Shown: positions 1-6,916, counted from the first letter of the stretch. The stretch: 12,882 nucleotides of DNA from JAWLDB01 sp041686915 (GCA_041686915.1 JAWLDB010000062.1:1-12882), one strand, 5' to 3'. Made by a program: numbers and translations. The notes: generated by a model not told the origin, from the letters alone.

Positions 1-1535
1 CGGATGTTTTTTTGCCAGGTGAGGGTAAGTATCCGGTATTGCTGATCATGACTCCCTATGGGCGTAAGGGGATGCGCGCTTTCGGTAAGATGCTGGAAGG
101 CAGCGGGTACGCCCTGGTTGTCCAGGATGTACGGGGGCGTTATGACTCGGAAGGTGAGTTTGACCCGATTGCCCAAGAGAAGCAAGACGGCCCGGACACA
201 GTGGAGTGGCTGAACAGGCAACCCTGGTTTGATGCTGAACTAGGGATAGGCGTAATTGGTATCTCATACCTGGCGGAAGTAGGATTCGCCTTGGCTGCAC
301 GCTGCCCGGAAGTAAAGGCCATGATCAATGTGGGCGGTATGGCAGAGTTTTACGATGTCAGCCACCGTGGTGGAGCATTGGTTCTTCACCATTCATTGCC
401 TTGGACTATTATCACCAGTTTTTCGCCTCAGCCTAATTTGCAGCGCGATGATTGGCAGAGGATTTATGCGACTGAGCCACAAGAAGAGGCGGCAGATGCG
501 GCCGGCTTTGACAACAACCTGTGGAGACAATGGAACGAGCACCCAACCAGGGATGCCTACTGGCAACGATGGAGCGTTTTGGATGATCTGCCAAAAGTAG
601 ATATTCCCATTCTCCACTTCTCCGGTTGGTACGATATATGCCTGGGACCAACCCTTGATCTTTACAGGCATTTTGCGCCACATTCAAACCGTAAGCAACA
701 ACTGTATATTGGGCCCTGGAGCCACAACGGTGTAATGATTGGCAGCACGCGTCTGGGTGATACCGACTTTGGGCGACACTCCGCCAGCCAAGGAATTGCT
801 AAGATGCTTGCGTGGTTTGACTGCTGGGTGAAAGGTCAAGACACCCCGTTGGCTGAACATGATGTCAACCTGTTCCTTACGGGAGAAAACCAATGGTATG
901 CAGCTGCCAGCTGGCCGCCGGAGGAAGGCAGGGAAGTGCAGCTTTATCTGGGGACAGGTAGTCTGAATGAACAGCCAGGTGAAGGTGGCTGCATAAGCTT
1001 CCTGCATGATAGCGATAAACCAGTACCAACCGTAGGGGGTAGCGTGTGGGAATTCCCGATAGCAGGGCTTGATCCAGCGCCAGCTGATCAGAACATACTG
1101 TCTGGACGTGATGACGTAATTGCCTTTACTACACCGGAGCTGAAAAAGTCACTGCGGCTAGCCGGACCAGTTTCCCTCGAACTGCATGGCGAGTTGGATG
1201 GTGAAACAGCCGATTGGGTAGCCAGACTGATAGATGTAGCCCCGGACGGTACGCGCCGCTGGGTGGCTGACGGGGTAGTACGAGCCCATTATAACCAGGG
1301 TGACGATCAGGTCAGTCCAGTACAAGCCGGTTTGGTTGAGCAATATCGGATTGACCTCTGGGGGGCCGGCCACGTCTTTGCTAAGGGACACCAACTCGCC
1401 CTCGAGATCTGCGGCAGCTCCTTCCCCAAATGGAGCCTAAATCGCGGTTACATTGGGGCCGGAAAGCGTAGCATCAGACAGACAGTACACTTTGGTGGCA
1501 GGAACCCGTCATGCTTAAGGTTATGGATCATATAG
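1..1535 (+). CDS. CocE/NonD family (X-Pro dipeptidyl-peptidase S15-like) serine hydrolase, 5' truncated
   Basis: This is an alpha/beta hydrolase of the CocE/NonD (peptidase S15-like) family. Members cleave esters, amides or N-terminal X-Pro peptides; the substrate here cannot be read. The frame is open to the window edge: the codons before the TTG at nt 12 read D-V-F-L-P-G-E-G-K-Y-P-V, which matches the middle of the family's first beta strands, so the N-terminus lies outside the window and TTG 12 is not a start. The nucleophile Ser sits in GISYLA (Ser codon 264-266), the acid Asp in GWYD (633-635) and the His in GPWSH (723-725), so the triad is complete. The usual small residue after the nucleophile motif (GxSYxG) is Ala here. 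The C-terminal third is the jelly-roll domain typical of the family, ending in a normal QTVHF...PS-type tail. A strong terminator follows directly. The family call is firm; the substrate is unknown. Confidence 0.88.
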   Translation, partial: DVFLPGEGKYPVLLIMTPYGRKGMRAFGKMLEGSGYALVVQDVRGRYDSEGEFDPIAQEKQDGPDTVEWLNRQPWFDAELGIGVIGISYLAEVGFALAARCPEVKAMINVGGMAEFYDVSHRGGALVLHHSLPWTIITSFSPQPNLQRDDWQRIYATEPQEEAADAAGFDNNLWRQWNEHPTRDAYWQRWSVLDDLPKVDIPILHFSGWYDICLGPTLDLYRHFAPHSNRKQQLYIGPWSHNGVMIGSTRLGDTDFGRHSASQGIAKMLAWFDCWVKGQDTPLAEHDVNLFLTGENQWYAAASWPPEEGREVQLYLGTGSLNEQPGEGGCISFLHDSDKPVPTVGGSVWEFPIAGLDPAPADQNILSGRDDVIAFTTPELKKSLRLAGPVSLELHGELDGETADWVARLIDVAPDGTRRWVADGVVRAHYNQGDDQVSPVQAGLVEQYRIDLWGAGHVFAKGHQLALEICGSSFPKWSLNRGYIGAGKRSIRQTVHFGGRNPSCLRLWII

Positions 1536-1568
1536 GGACATAAGGTCAGGCATGACAGTTGTAGTCCC

Positions 1569-1597
1569 GGGGACCCTAACAAGGGTCCCCATTTATT
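1569..1597 (+). terminator. Intrinsic terminator after the CocE-like hydrolase
   Basis: A perfect 9-bp stem GGGGACCCT / AGGGTCCCC (1569-1577 and 1582-1590) with a 4-nt loop AACA is followed by ATTTATT. It lies 34 nt after the stop codon and separates the hydrolase from the MATE genes. Confidence 0.85.
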
Positions 1598-1621
1598 TAC
1601 CTCTGCCGTTTCCACCAGGCA

Positions 1622-1638
1622 GGAATACGTCATATTCC
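1622..1638. promoter_or_regulatory. Candidate operator dyad upstream of the first MATE gene
   Basis: The inverted repeat GGAATA-cgtca-TATTCC has perfect 6-bp arms and a 5-nt centre. It lies in the 96-bp gap between the upstream terminator and the first MATE start, where a promoter is expected. A possible -10 (TAGAAT, 1657-1662) follows, but no convincing -35 was found. A repressor site is an inference from position and symmetry only. Confidence 0.3.
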
Positions 1639-1693
1639 GCAGAATTATCACTCTACTAGAATTAGCTAGACGAAATATTGGGGAGTGGTACCT

Positions 1694-3076
1694 TTGGCGG
1701 TCGCTAAACAAAAGGAGAAGCGCAGGTCTGAACTTGCCCGCCTCTCTCAAGAGAACTTACTGAAAGCCGTATTGCTATTGGCTTGGCCGGTTATTGTGGA
1801 AATGGCTCTGCAATCCACGGTTGGTATTGCTGACGTCGCTATGGTAGGAAGGCTTAGCCCGGCGGCTATCGCAGCTGTTGGCCTTAGCAACCAGGTGTAC
1901 ATGCTGGCGTTGACCGTCTTTGCCGCCATCCGCACCGGTACAACAGTGCTGGTGGCCAGAATGGTAGGTGCAGAAGACATGGCTGGCGCCAACAAAGCAG
2001 CTCGCCAATCGTTATTGCTCTCCTTGTTCATCGCTTTCTTCCTGGCAGCCTTCGGAATTCTCTTCCCGGCCGCTGGCCTGCGGATGTTGGGGGCAAGCTC
2101 TGATGTAATTGCTGTAGGTATCGGCTACATGCGTTGGAAGGCTATATCCGTCATCTTCGCCATCTTAGTGATGACTTCTACAGGTATCCTCAGGGGTTGT
2201 GGCGATACCCTGACTTCGATGTACGCTAACACAACCATTAACCTATTGAACATTGTGCTTAACTGGGTGTTCATCTTCGGCAATCTGGGTATGCCAGCCA
2301 TGGGAGCAGCCGGAGCTGGTTTCGCCACCATGCTAGCTCGCGCAGCCGGCGCCGTGATTATGCTACGGGTATTGCTGAACGGTCGTGCTAGTGTGCGCAT
2401 TAAGCTGCGTGACAGCAACAAGATAGACTGGCCGATCATGCAGCGCGTGTTAAACATCGGTATCCCCGCTGCCCTGGAGGAAGTTATGCTTAGGGGCGCA
2501 CAGATCTTCTTTACTATGATCGTCACGGGGCTTGGCACCTACATGTATGCCGCCCACCAAATCGCCCTGCGCGCCGAGTCACTTGCCTTCATGCCGGGCT
2601 TTGGTTTTGCTGTGGCCGCTACCACGCTGGTCGGACAGAACCTCGGGGCTGGTCAACCTGGGGTAGCTCGCAAAGCCGGGTTCATGACAATCTATCTCTG
2701 TATTGCTCTGATGAGCACTGTCGGCCTTTTCCTCTACATCTTCGCGGTACCGGTTGTCGGCTTCTTCACCCAGGAACCTGAGGTAATCGCTGCCGGGGCG
2801 AGAGTACTGCGCATCATGGCCTTTGCGCAGCCTTTCATGGCTATTGCCCGCGTTGGCGCCGGTGCCCTGAGGGGTGCAGGCGATACCAAGTACGTCATGT
2901 GGGGGACGGGTATCAGCATCTGGGCAGCTCGCCTGGGCCTGGCTTTCATCTTTGTGAAGGTGTTCGGCTGGGGCTTGGTTGGTGCCTGGATTGGTATGAC
3001 TGCAGATCACGTCGCCCGCGCTGCTTTCTTTGGTATCCGCTACTACTTAGGTAAGTGGCAGCACATTACCGTGTAA
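1694..3076 (+). CDS. MATE family multidrug/cation efflux transporter (first of a tandem pair)
   Basis: This is an integral membrane antiporter of the MATE (NorM/DinF-type) family, expected to export cationic or aromatic compounds using a Na+ or H+ gradient. At 460 aa it has the usual family length, with hydrophobic segments throughout consistent with 12 helices in two homologous halves. Helix 1 carries the conserved Pro and Asp region (LLAWPVIVEMAL...GIADVAMVG), and Arg-Gly-x-Gly-Asp motifs recur in each half (ILRGCGDT, ALRGAGDT). The frame opens at GTG 1685, but that codon overlaps the GGGGAG ribosome binding site (1680-1685). TTG 1694, 8 nt downstream of it, is the better start and matches the layout of the neighbouring copy. 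The protein is highly similar to the next gene. Substrate and inducer cannot be deduced. Confidence 0.92.
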   Translation: MAVAKQKEKRRSELARLSQENLLKAVLLLAWPVIVEMALQSTVGIADVAMVGRLSPAAIAAVGLSNQVYMLALTVFAAIRTGTTVLVARMVGAEDMAGANKAARQSLLLSLFIAFFLAAFGILFPAAGLRMLGASSDVIAVGIGYMRWKAISVIFAILVMTSTGILRGCGDTLTSMYANTTINLLNIVLNWVFIFGNLGMPAMGAAGAGFATMLARAAGAVIMLRVLLNGRASVRIKLRDSNKIDWPIMQRVLNIGIPAALEEVMLRGAQIFFTMIVTGLGTYMYAAHQIALRAESLAFMPGFGFAVAATTLVGQNLGAGQPGVARKAGFMTIYLCIALMSTVGLFLYIFAVPVVGFFTQEPEVIAAGARVLRIMAFAQPFMAIARVGAGALRGAGDTKYVMWGTGISIWAARLGLAFIFVKVFGWGLVGAWIGMTADHVARAAFFGIRYYLGKWQHITV

Positions 3077-3108
3077 AAGCTGGACGGTTTACAAGAGAAT
3101 GAATGCTC

Positions 3109-3145
3109 TGTCCCCGGGGAAAGCCCTCGGGGGCATTTTCTATTT
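3109..3145 (+). terminator. Intrinsic terminator between the two MATE genes
   Basis: An 11-bp GC-rich stem (3109-3119 with 3125-3135, containing two G-T wobbles) and a 5-nt loop are followed by TTTTCTATTT. It lies 33 nt after the first MATE stop, so the two paralogues are probably separate transcription units with some read-through. Confidence 0.8.
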
Positions 3146-3257
3146 ACTGGCATTTTGCTAGCAGTTGTTGGTTTATTGGCCTAATTGGCAGGACATCAAG
3201 CTGCGATTTTCGAAATAGATACTTTATAGACATACTTATATTTAGGGAGTGGTATTA

Positions 3258-4643
3258 TTGTCGGTTGTACCCAGTCAGAAACCTCAGAGAAAATCGGAGT
3301 TAGCCAGACTATCGCAAGACAATCTGGTAAAAGCAGTCTTTCTCCTGGCCTGGCCTGTTATCGTTGAGATGGCCCTGCAGTCTTCGGTGGGCATCGCTGA
3401 CGTAGCCATGGTTGGTAGACTAGGCCCGGCTTCTATAGCGGCGGTGGGCCTCTGTAACCAGATCGTTATGCTGGCCCTCACCGTATTTGCAGCTGTACGT
3501 ACTGGTGCAACTGTACTAGTGGCGCGTTTGGTTGGTGCCGGAGATAACCAAGGGGCGAGCCTTGCGGCCCGTCAGTCTTTGTTGGTTGCCCTGATGATCG
3601 GCTTGGTTCTGGTAACGCTTGGACTGCTCTTTCCGGCTGCAGGTATGCGCTTCCTGGGCGCCAGCGATGAAGTGGTAGCGGCAGGGATAGGGTATATGCG
3701 TTGGAAGGCCATCTCCGTCATCTTTGCCATTATTGTCATGACAACCACCGGTATCCTGCGCGGTTGCGGTGATACATTAACATCCATGTATTCTAATACA
3801 ACCATCAACATACTGAACATCGCCCTTAACTGGGTGTTTATCTTCGGAAATCTTGGTATGCCGGCCATGGGCGCCGCGGGAGCAGGCTTCTCTACCATGC
3901 TGGCGCGTGGCGTAGGCTCAATAATCATGCTCAGTGTGCTATTCGGTGGTAAAGCTAGCGTTAAAATGAAGCTATTAGATAGCAACAAGTTGCACTGGCC
4001 AACCATTAAGCGCGTGCTGAACGTAGGCATTCCTGCCGCTATGGAGCAAGTTATGCTAAGGGGTGCTCAAGTTTTCTTCACTATGCTAGTCACCGGTCTA
4101 GGTACCAACATGTATGCAGCTCATCAGATTGCCCTAAGGGCCGACTCCATTGCCTTTATGCCGGGCTTTGGGTTTGCCGTGGCAGCTACAACCCTGGTAG
4201 GACAGAACCTTGGGGCCGAGCAACCGGAAGAGGCAAACAAGGCCGGGTGGCTGACCATCTACATGGGTATAGGGTTCATGCTGATCATGGGTACCTTACT
4301 GTTTACCTTCGCTGTGCCAGCTGCTCGCTTCTTTACTGATGAGCCAGAAGTTATTGCGGCTGCAGCCAAGGCTCTGCGCGTAATGGCCTTCGCGTTGCCT
4401 TTCATGGCGGTAGCGCGGGTAGCAGCCGGTGCTTTGCGGGGCGCAGGCGATGTCAAGTATGTAATGTGGGGCACAGGTATCAGCATTTGGGCTGCCAGGC
4501 TTGGTCTTGCATTTATCTTCGTCAAACTGTTCGGCTGGGGCCTGATCGGTGCCTGGCTGGGTATGGCAGCTGACCATCTGGTGCGCGCTGCGTTCTTTGG
4601 CGTTAGATACTGGCAGGGTAAGTGGAAGGCCATCAAAATCTAG
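3258..4643 (+). CDS. MATE family multidrug/cation efflux transporter (second of a tandem pair)
   Basis: This 461-aa membrane antiporter is a paralogue of the gene just upstream. A hand alignment of the first 100 shared residues from SELARLSQ shows about four in five identical, and the similarity runs to the C-terminus (GISIWAARLGLAFIFVK is in both). The same Pro/Asp helix 1 and RGxGD motifs are present (ILRGCGDT, ALRGAGDV). The start is set by AGGGAG at 3244-3249, 8 nt before TTG 3258; GTG 3249 overlaps the binding site and is unlikely. The pair therefore arose by tandem duplication followed by divergence. Differences concentrate in the N-terminal tail, the loop around residues 85-110 and the stretch near residues 320-350, which could alter substrate range. 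Function beyond MATE efflux is not visible. Confidence 0.92.
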   Translation: MSVVPSQKPQRKSELARLSQDNLVKAVFLLAWPVIVEMALQSSVGIADVAMVGRLGPASIAAVGLCNQIVMLALTVFAAVRTGATVLVARLVGAGDNQGASLAARQSLLVALMIGLVLVTLGLLFPAAGMRFLGASDEVVAAGIGYMRWKAISVIFAIIVMTTTGILRGCGDTLTSMYSNTTINILNIALNWVFIFGNLGMPAMGAAGAGFSTMLARGVGSIIMLSVLFGGKASVKMKLLDSNKLHWPTIKRVLNVGIPAAMEQVMLRGAQVFFTMLVTGLGTNMYAAHQIALRADSIAFMPGFGFAVAATTLVGQNLGAEQPEEANKAGWLTIYMGIGFMLIMGTLLFTFAVPAARFFTDEPEVIAAAAKALRVMAFALPFMAVARVAAGALRGAGDVKYVMWGTGISIWAARLGLAFIFVKLFGWGLIGAWLGMAADHLVRAAFFGVRYWQGKWKAIKI

Positions 4644-4647
4644 CTTA

Positions 4648-4676
4648 TTGTCTTGGATGCACTCCGCTTGTACAAT
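4648..4676 (+). promoter_or_regulatory. Candidate sigma-A promoter for the Ham1-like gene
   Basis: TTGTCT (4648-4653), a 17-bp spacer and TACAAT (4671-4676) lie just after the second MATE stop. The predicted transcription start near 4683 falls only a few bases before the hairpin at 4690-4718. The promoter may be fortuitous, or the hairpin may sit in the 5' leader. Confidence 0.4.
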
Positions 4677-4689
4677 TGACGATAGACAG

Positions 4690-4725
4690 ATGCCAGCCGG
4701 CCTGGAGCCTGCTGGCATGCTTTTT
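4690..4725 (+). terminator. Intrinsic terminator (or leader attenuator) before the Ham1-like gene
   Basis: ATGCCAGC (4690-4697) pairs perfectly with GCTGGCAT (4711-4718). An inner GGC/GCC pairing and a 5-nt loop follow across one mismatch, with TTTTT at 4721-4725. It most simply terminates the second MATE transcript 46 nt after its stop. It ends only 23 nt before the next start codon. Confidence 0.7.
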
Positions 4726-4748
4726 GCCGAAGTGGAAGGGTGTTTACT

Positions 4749-5366
4749 ATGACGGAAGTGATTATTGCTACTCGCAATCCTGGTAAAGTGGGGCTCTTTA
4801 AGCCAGGCTTTGCTTGCTTTGGGCTCAGCTGTATCAGTATGAATGAGGCTAAGCTGCCAATGTTGCACGTAGAAGAGACTGGTGCAACTCCTGAGGAGAA
4901 CGCCTTGCTGAAAGCCAAGGCATACTGGCGGCCCGGCTTGACCGTATTTGCAGATGATGCCGGTATGGAGGTTGAAGCCCTAGCTGGTGAGCCAGGTGTG
5001 CAAACGCGCCGTTGGAATGGCAAGTTCTGCGACGATGTGGACGACGATATTTGGCTTAACTATCTGCTTGGCAGGTTAGATGGCGTGCCACTGGAACAGC
5101 GTACAGCCCGCTTCGTATCTGGTTGGGCGTTGGTAGGGCCGAACGGAGAAGCCGGCACAAAGCGGCTGGTCAGGCCCTTCTTGATCGCAGAGCAGCGGAT
5201 ACGTCCTATGACGCCTGGCTTCCCAATGTCGGCTGTGCAAATCATGCAAGAACGTCCGAGTGACGAGCAAATACCAGAGGTTTATCGACAGTTGCTGTTC
5301 CGGGAACTTGGCAACTGGGAGCTATTCCAGCAGCTGCTGAACCAGGTAGCCGGAGCAGGTAGCTGA
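4749..5366 (+). CDS. Divergent Ham1/RdgB-like nucleoside triphosphate pyrophosphatase homologue
   Basis: The N-terminal two thirds match the Ham1/RdgB (XTP/dITP diphosphatase) family, which hydrolyses non-canonical purine NTPs to NMP and PPi. Visible motifs are ATRNPGKV (residues 7-14), EETGATPEENALLKAKAY (42-59), VFADDAGMEVEALAGEPGV (66-84) and a later RTARF (118-122). The phosphate/metal-binding Lys13 and the Asp69-Asp70 pair are present. The C-terminal third is unusual: the family's GFGYDPxF and SHR base-recognition motifs are absent, with GFPMSA (157-162) and an unrelated tail in their place, and the ADDSG serine is Ala. ATG 4749 is chosen because GGAAGGG (4734-4740) lies 8 nt upstream; GTG 4740 overlaps that site. 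The 205-aa length is normal. It may act on another nucleotide or be a degenerate paralogue; canonical house-cleaning activity is not assured. Confidence 0.75.
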   Translation: MTEVIIATRNPGKVGLFKPGFACFGLSCISMNEAKLPMLHVEETGATPEENALLKAKAYWRPGLTVFADDAGMEVEALAGEPGVQTRRWNGKFCDDVDDDIWLNYLLGRLDGVPLEQRTARFVSGWALVGPNGEAGTKRLVRPFLIAEQRIRPMTPGFPMSAVQIMQERPSDEQIPEVYRQLLFRELGNWELFQQLLNQVAGAGS

Positions 5367-5417
5367 GGCTTATCGCTATCGGCATGGCTTATCTCAGAAC
5401 ATAGAGTAGACTTCAGG

Positions 5418-5450
5418 AAGGCCACGGCTTTTGGGGCCTTTGTGCGTTTA
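5418..5450 (+). terminator. Weak possible terminator after the Ham1-like gene
   Basis: AAGGCC (5418-5423) and GGCCTT (5435-5440) can pair around an 11-nt loop, followed by the T-rich but interrupted TGTGCGTTT. The stem is short and the T-tract poor, so this is a tentative call. Confidence 0.3.
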
Positions 5451-5464
5451 CTCGCTGTGGTGTT

Positions 5465-5498
5465 TGGGCCAGGCTTACGGGTTTGTAAGCCTGGCTCA
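5465..5498. repeat. Strong intergenic hairpin without a T-tract
   Basis: GCCAGGCTTAC (5468-5478) and GTAAGCCTGGC (5485-5495) form a perfect 11-bp stem with loop GGGTTT. It extends to 14 bp (5465-5498) through one G-T wobble. No T-run follows on either strand, so it is not a normal intrinsic terminator. It sits mid-way in the 274-bp gap between the Ham1-like gene and the CPBP gene. Role unknown. Confidence 0.6.
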
Positions 5499-5545
5499 CC
5501 TGACTGAAAGGAAGAGCAATAGTTGGCAGGTCCTACTTTCGCTAT

Positions 5546-5575
5546 AGTTGTCATGTAACAGAACTACATGCAACT
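5546..5575. promoter_or_regulatory. Imperfect dyad upstream of the CPBP protease gene
   Basis: AGTTG-t-CATGTA (5546-5557) and TACATGCAACT (5565-5575) are inverted repeats with 11 paired positions, one bulged T and a 7-nt centre. It lies 66 nt before the GTG start of the CPBP gene, so it could be an operator or an RNA hairpin. No clear promoter hexamer pair was found beside it. Confidence 0.35.
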
Positions 5576-5640
5576 TAAGCGTTTGCTCCTTGCATCAGAT
5601 TATAGTCAATTGGCACGGTTGAGAAAGGTGGTAGTGTTGA

Positions 5641-6273
5641 GTGACCACAAGCGGAGTAGTTGTTAGTTCCTTGGTTGAAACAGTATTCACTGTACTTGTT
5701 TTCTCGCTTATACCATTGGTCCTGTACATGAATGGGGGAGAGAGGAAGACAATCAAGGGGTTCCTGCGCTCGGTGGGAATCTACAAATGCCCTAAGAGCC
5801 AACGCCGGCAAGCCGTTTTAGTTCTGCTGTCCACATCCGTGGTTGCCTTCGCAACCACGAGCGCGGTATTGATTTCTGGGAATAGCGGGAGGCATCTGGG
5901 AGAAACACGTAACTTCACAACACTCACCTTTTGCATCTATCTCCTATTCCATGGACTACGAACTGGAATAAGCGAGGAAATACTCTTTCGGGGTTTTGTT
6001 GGCAAGAAACTCATACGCTGGCTCGGCTTTGTGAAGGGGAACATCCTACAGGCCCTTGTCTTTGGCTTGGTGCACCTCCCTCTGATGGGACCTACTGCTA
6101 CAACCGCAGACCGTGTCGCTAAACTTTCGACTGCTTGTTTGCTTGGTTACGCATTTGGATATGTCATGGAAAGAAAGTGTGACGGTAGTATCATGCCTGC
6201 CATTATCGGTCATGGACTGTATAACATCGTGGCGAGCCTTCTCCTAGGTGTGGTTCACTATTTCATCTACTGA
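5641..6273 (+). CDS. CPBP family intramembrane glutamic-type endopeptidase (CAAX protease/Rce1-like)
   Basis: This 210-aa multi-pass membrane protein carries the full CPBP (ABI/CAAX protease) signature: EEILFR (Glu112-Glu113, Arg117), FGLVH (Phe141, His145) and HGLYN (His191, Asn195). These residues form the membrane-embedded active site in Rce1-type proteases, so it is probably catalytically competent. Hydrophobic segments lie at about residues 8-30, 58-79, 94-107, 130-150, 160-176 and 185-208. In bacteria this family includes bacteriocin-immunity and peptide-maturation proteins, but no bacteriocin gene is seen nearby, so the substrate is unknown. The GTG start at 5641 is supported by AAAGGTGG (5624-5631) 9 nt upstream. 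It appears to be monocistronic, since the next gene has its own promoter. Confidence 0.88.
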   Translation: MTTSGVVVSSLVETVFTVLVFSLIPLVLYMNGGERKTIKGFLRSVGIYKCPKSQRRQAVLVLLSTSVVAFATTSAVLISGNSGRHLGETRNFTTLTFCIYLLFHGLRTGISEEILFRGFVGKKLIRWLGFVKGNILQALVFGLVHLPLMGPTATTADRVAKLSTACLLGYAFGYVMERKCDGSIMPAIIGHGLYNIVASLLLGVVHYFIY

Positions 6274-6312
6274 TAATTAGCAGGCAGTGTCAGGTTGCAT
6301 AGCCAAGTTGGG

Positions 6313-6341
6313 TTTACAGTTTCGACCAGAGACATTACAAT
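6313..6341 (+). promoter_or_regulatory. Sigma-A type promoter of the lipoprotein gene
   Basis: TTTACA (6313-6318), an exact 17-bp spacer and TACAAT (6336-6341) predict a start near 6348. The AGGGGGAG ribosome binding site is at 6361-6368 and ATG at 6374. Each hexamer differs from consensus at a single position. Confidence 0.65.
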
Positions 6342-6373
6342 GAAAGGGCATTAGAGATAGAGGGGGAGACAGC

Positions 6374-6877
6374 ATGAGGAAGTATGCATTGATGACATTG
6401 ATGGTTGTACTTGTGGGAGCGATCCTGCTGGCTGGCTGTCAGTCTGACGCTTGGGCAGAGTTTGCACCTGAGGGTGAGGAGTTTAGCGTGTTGATGCCTG
6501 GCAAGCCCAAGGCTGAGACGGAGACCCGTGAAGGAGTTACTGGAACGCTTTACGTTCAGCAACACAAGCAGACCAACAGTGCCTACATCGCTGGCTACTT
6601 CGACTATCCACAAGGATCGGAATACCGGCTTCTGGAGCAGGCTACTGCGTCGTATCTGGTAGGTGAGCATGACCAGTTGGACGTGCAGGCCATAGAGCTG
6701 GATGGCTATCCTGGGCGTCAGGTCACTCACAAGATCTTCGGCGGCCCGACCATACAAGCCAGGATATATCTAGTGGGTAGCCGCTTGTACACCGTGACAG
6801 CGACAACAGCTGCTGGCGAAATCCAACCAGAAGAGGTTGCAGAGTTCCTCGATTCATTCGACCTCACAGACAAATAG
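6374..6877 (+). CDS. Small secreted lipoprotein of unknown function
   Basis: The product is a 167-aa predicted lipoprotein. Residues 1-21 are a signal peptide (positive Arg-Lys, then a hydrophobic core) ending in the lipobox LLAGC, with Cys22 as the lipidated residue, so it is anchored on the outer face of the cytoplasmic membrane. The mature part is compact and soluble, with alternating hydrophobic/polar strands: EFSVLMPGKPK near residue 36, then TGTLYVQQH, AYIAGYFDYP, GYPGRQV, ARIYLVGSRLYTV and a C-terminal helix EEVAEFLDSFDL. The layout resembles small PsbP-like or 'FsvlmPgkPk' domain proteins I recall from unrelated bacteria, but I cannot name a family. The start is supported by AGGGGGAG 5 nt upstream and by the promoter at 6313-6341. 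The gene ends at a palindromic terminator shared with the convergent gene. Confidence 0.8.
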   Translation: MRKYALMTLMVVLVGAILLAGCQSDAWAEFAPEGEEFSVLMPGKPKAETETREGVTGTLYVQQHKQTNSAYIAGYFDYPQGSEYRLLEQATASYLVGEHDQLDVQAIELDGYPGRQVTHKIFGGPTIQARIYLVGSRLYTVTATTAAGEIQPEEVAEFLDSFDLTDK

Positions 6878-6884
6878 GCAGACG

Positions 6885-6909
6885 AAACCCCCGTCCATGG
6901 ACGGGGGTT
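6885..6909. terminator. Bidirectional terminator between convergent genes
   Basis: AACCCCCGTCCATGGACGGGGGTT would be a single self-complementary run; its left arm is AACCCCCGTCC (6886-6896) and it ends at 6909. It lies between the lipoprotein stop (6877) and the end of the minus-strand gene (6917). A TTT run follows on the minus strand; on the plus strand the T-tract is only TTGACTATTCT, so it is stronger in the minus direction. Confidence 0.75.
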
Positions 6910-6916
6910 GACTATT

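Noticed and set aside
684..1007. Minus-strand frame within the CocE-like hydrolase
   Set aside because: It lies opposite a well-conserved hydrolase domain and has no domain or start signal of its own.
2125..2538. Long minus-strand frames inside the MATE genes (also 2579-3010, 3572-4030 and 4296-4868)
   Set aside because: They are shadows of conserved membrane-protein codons on the plus strand; both MATE genes produce similar shadows and none has a plausible start signal.
3103..3303. Open frame of 66 codons between the two MATE genes
   Set aside because: It begins inside the terminator hairpin and overlaps the start of the second MATE gene in another frame, with no family resemblance.
5465..5575. 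Riboswitch or tRNA-like RNA in the gap before the CPBP gene
   Set aside because: I could not match the hairpins to any known riboswitch or T-box consensus, nor build a cloverleaf; reported only as unexplained structure.
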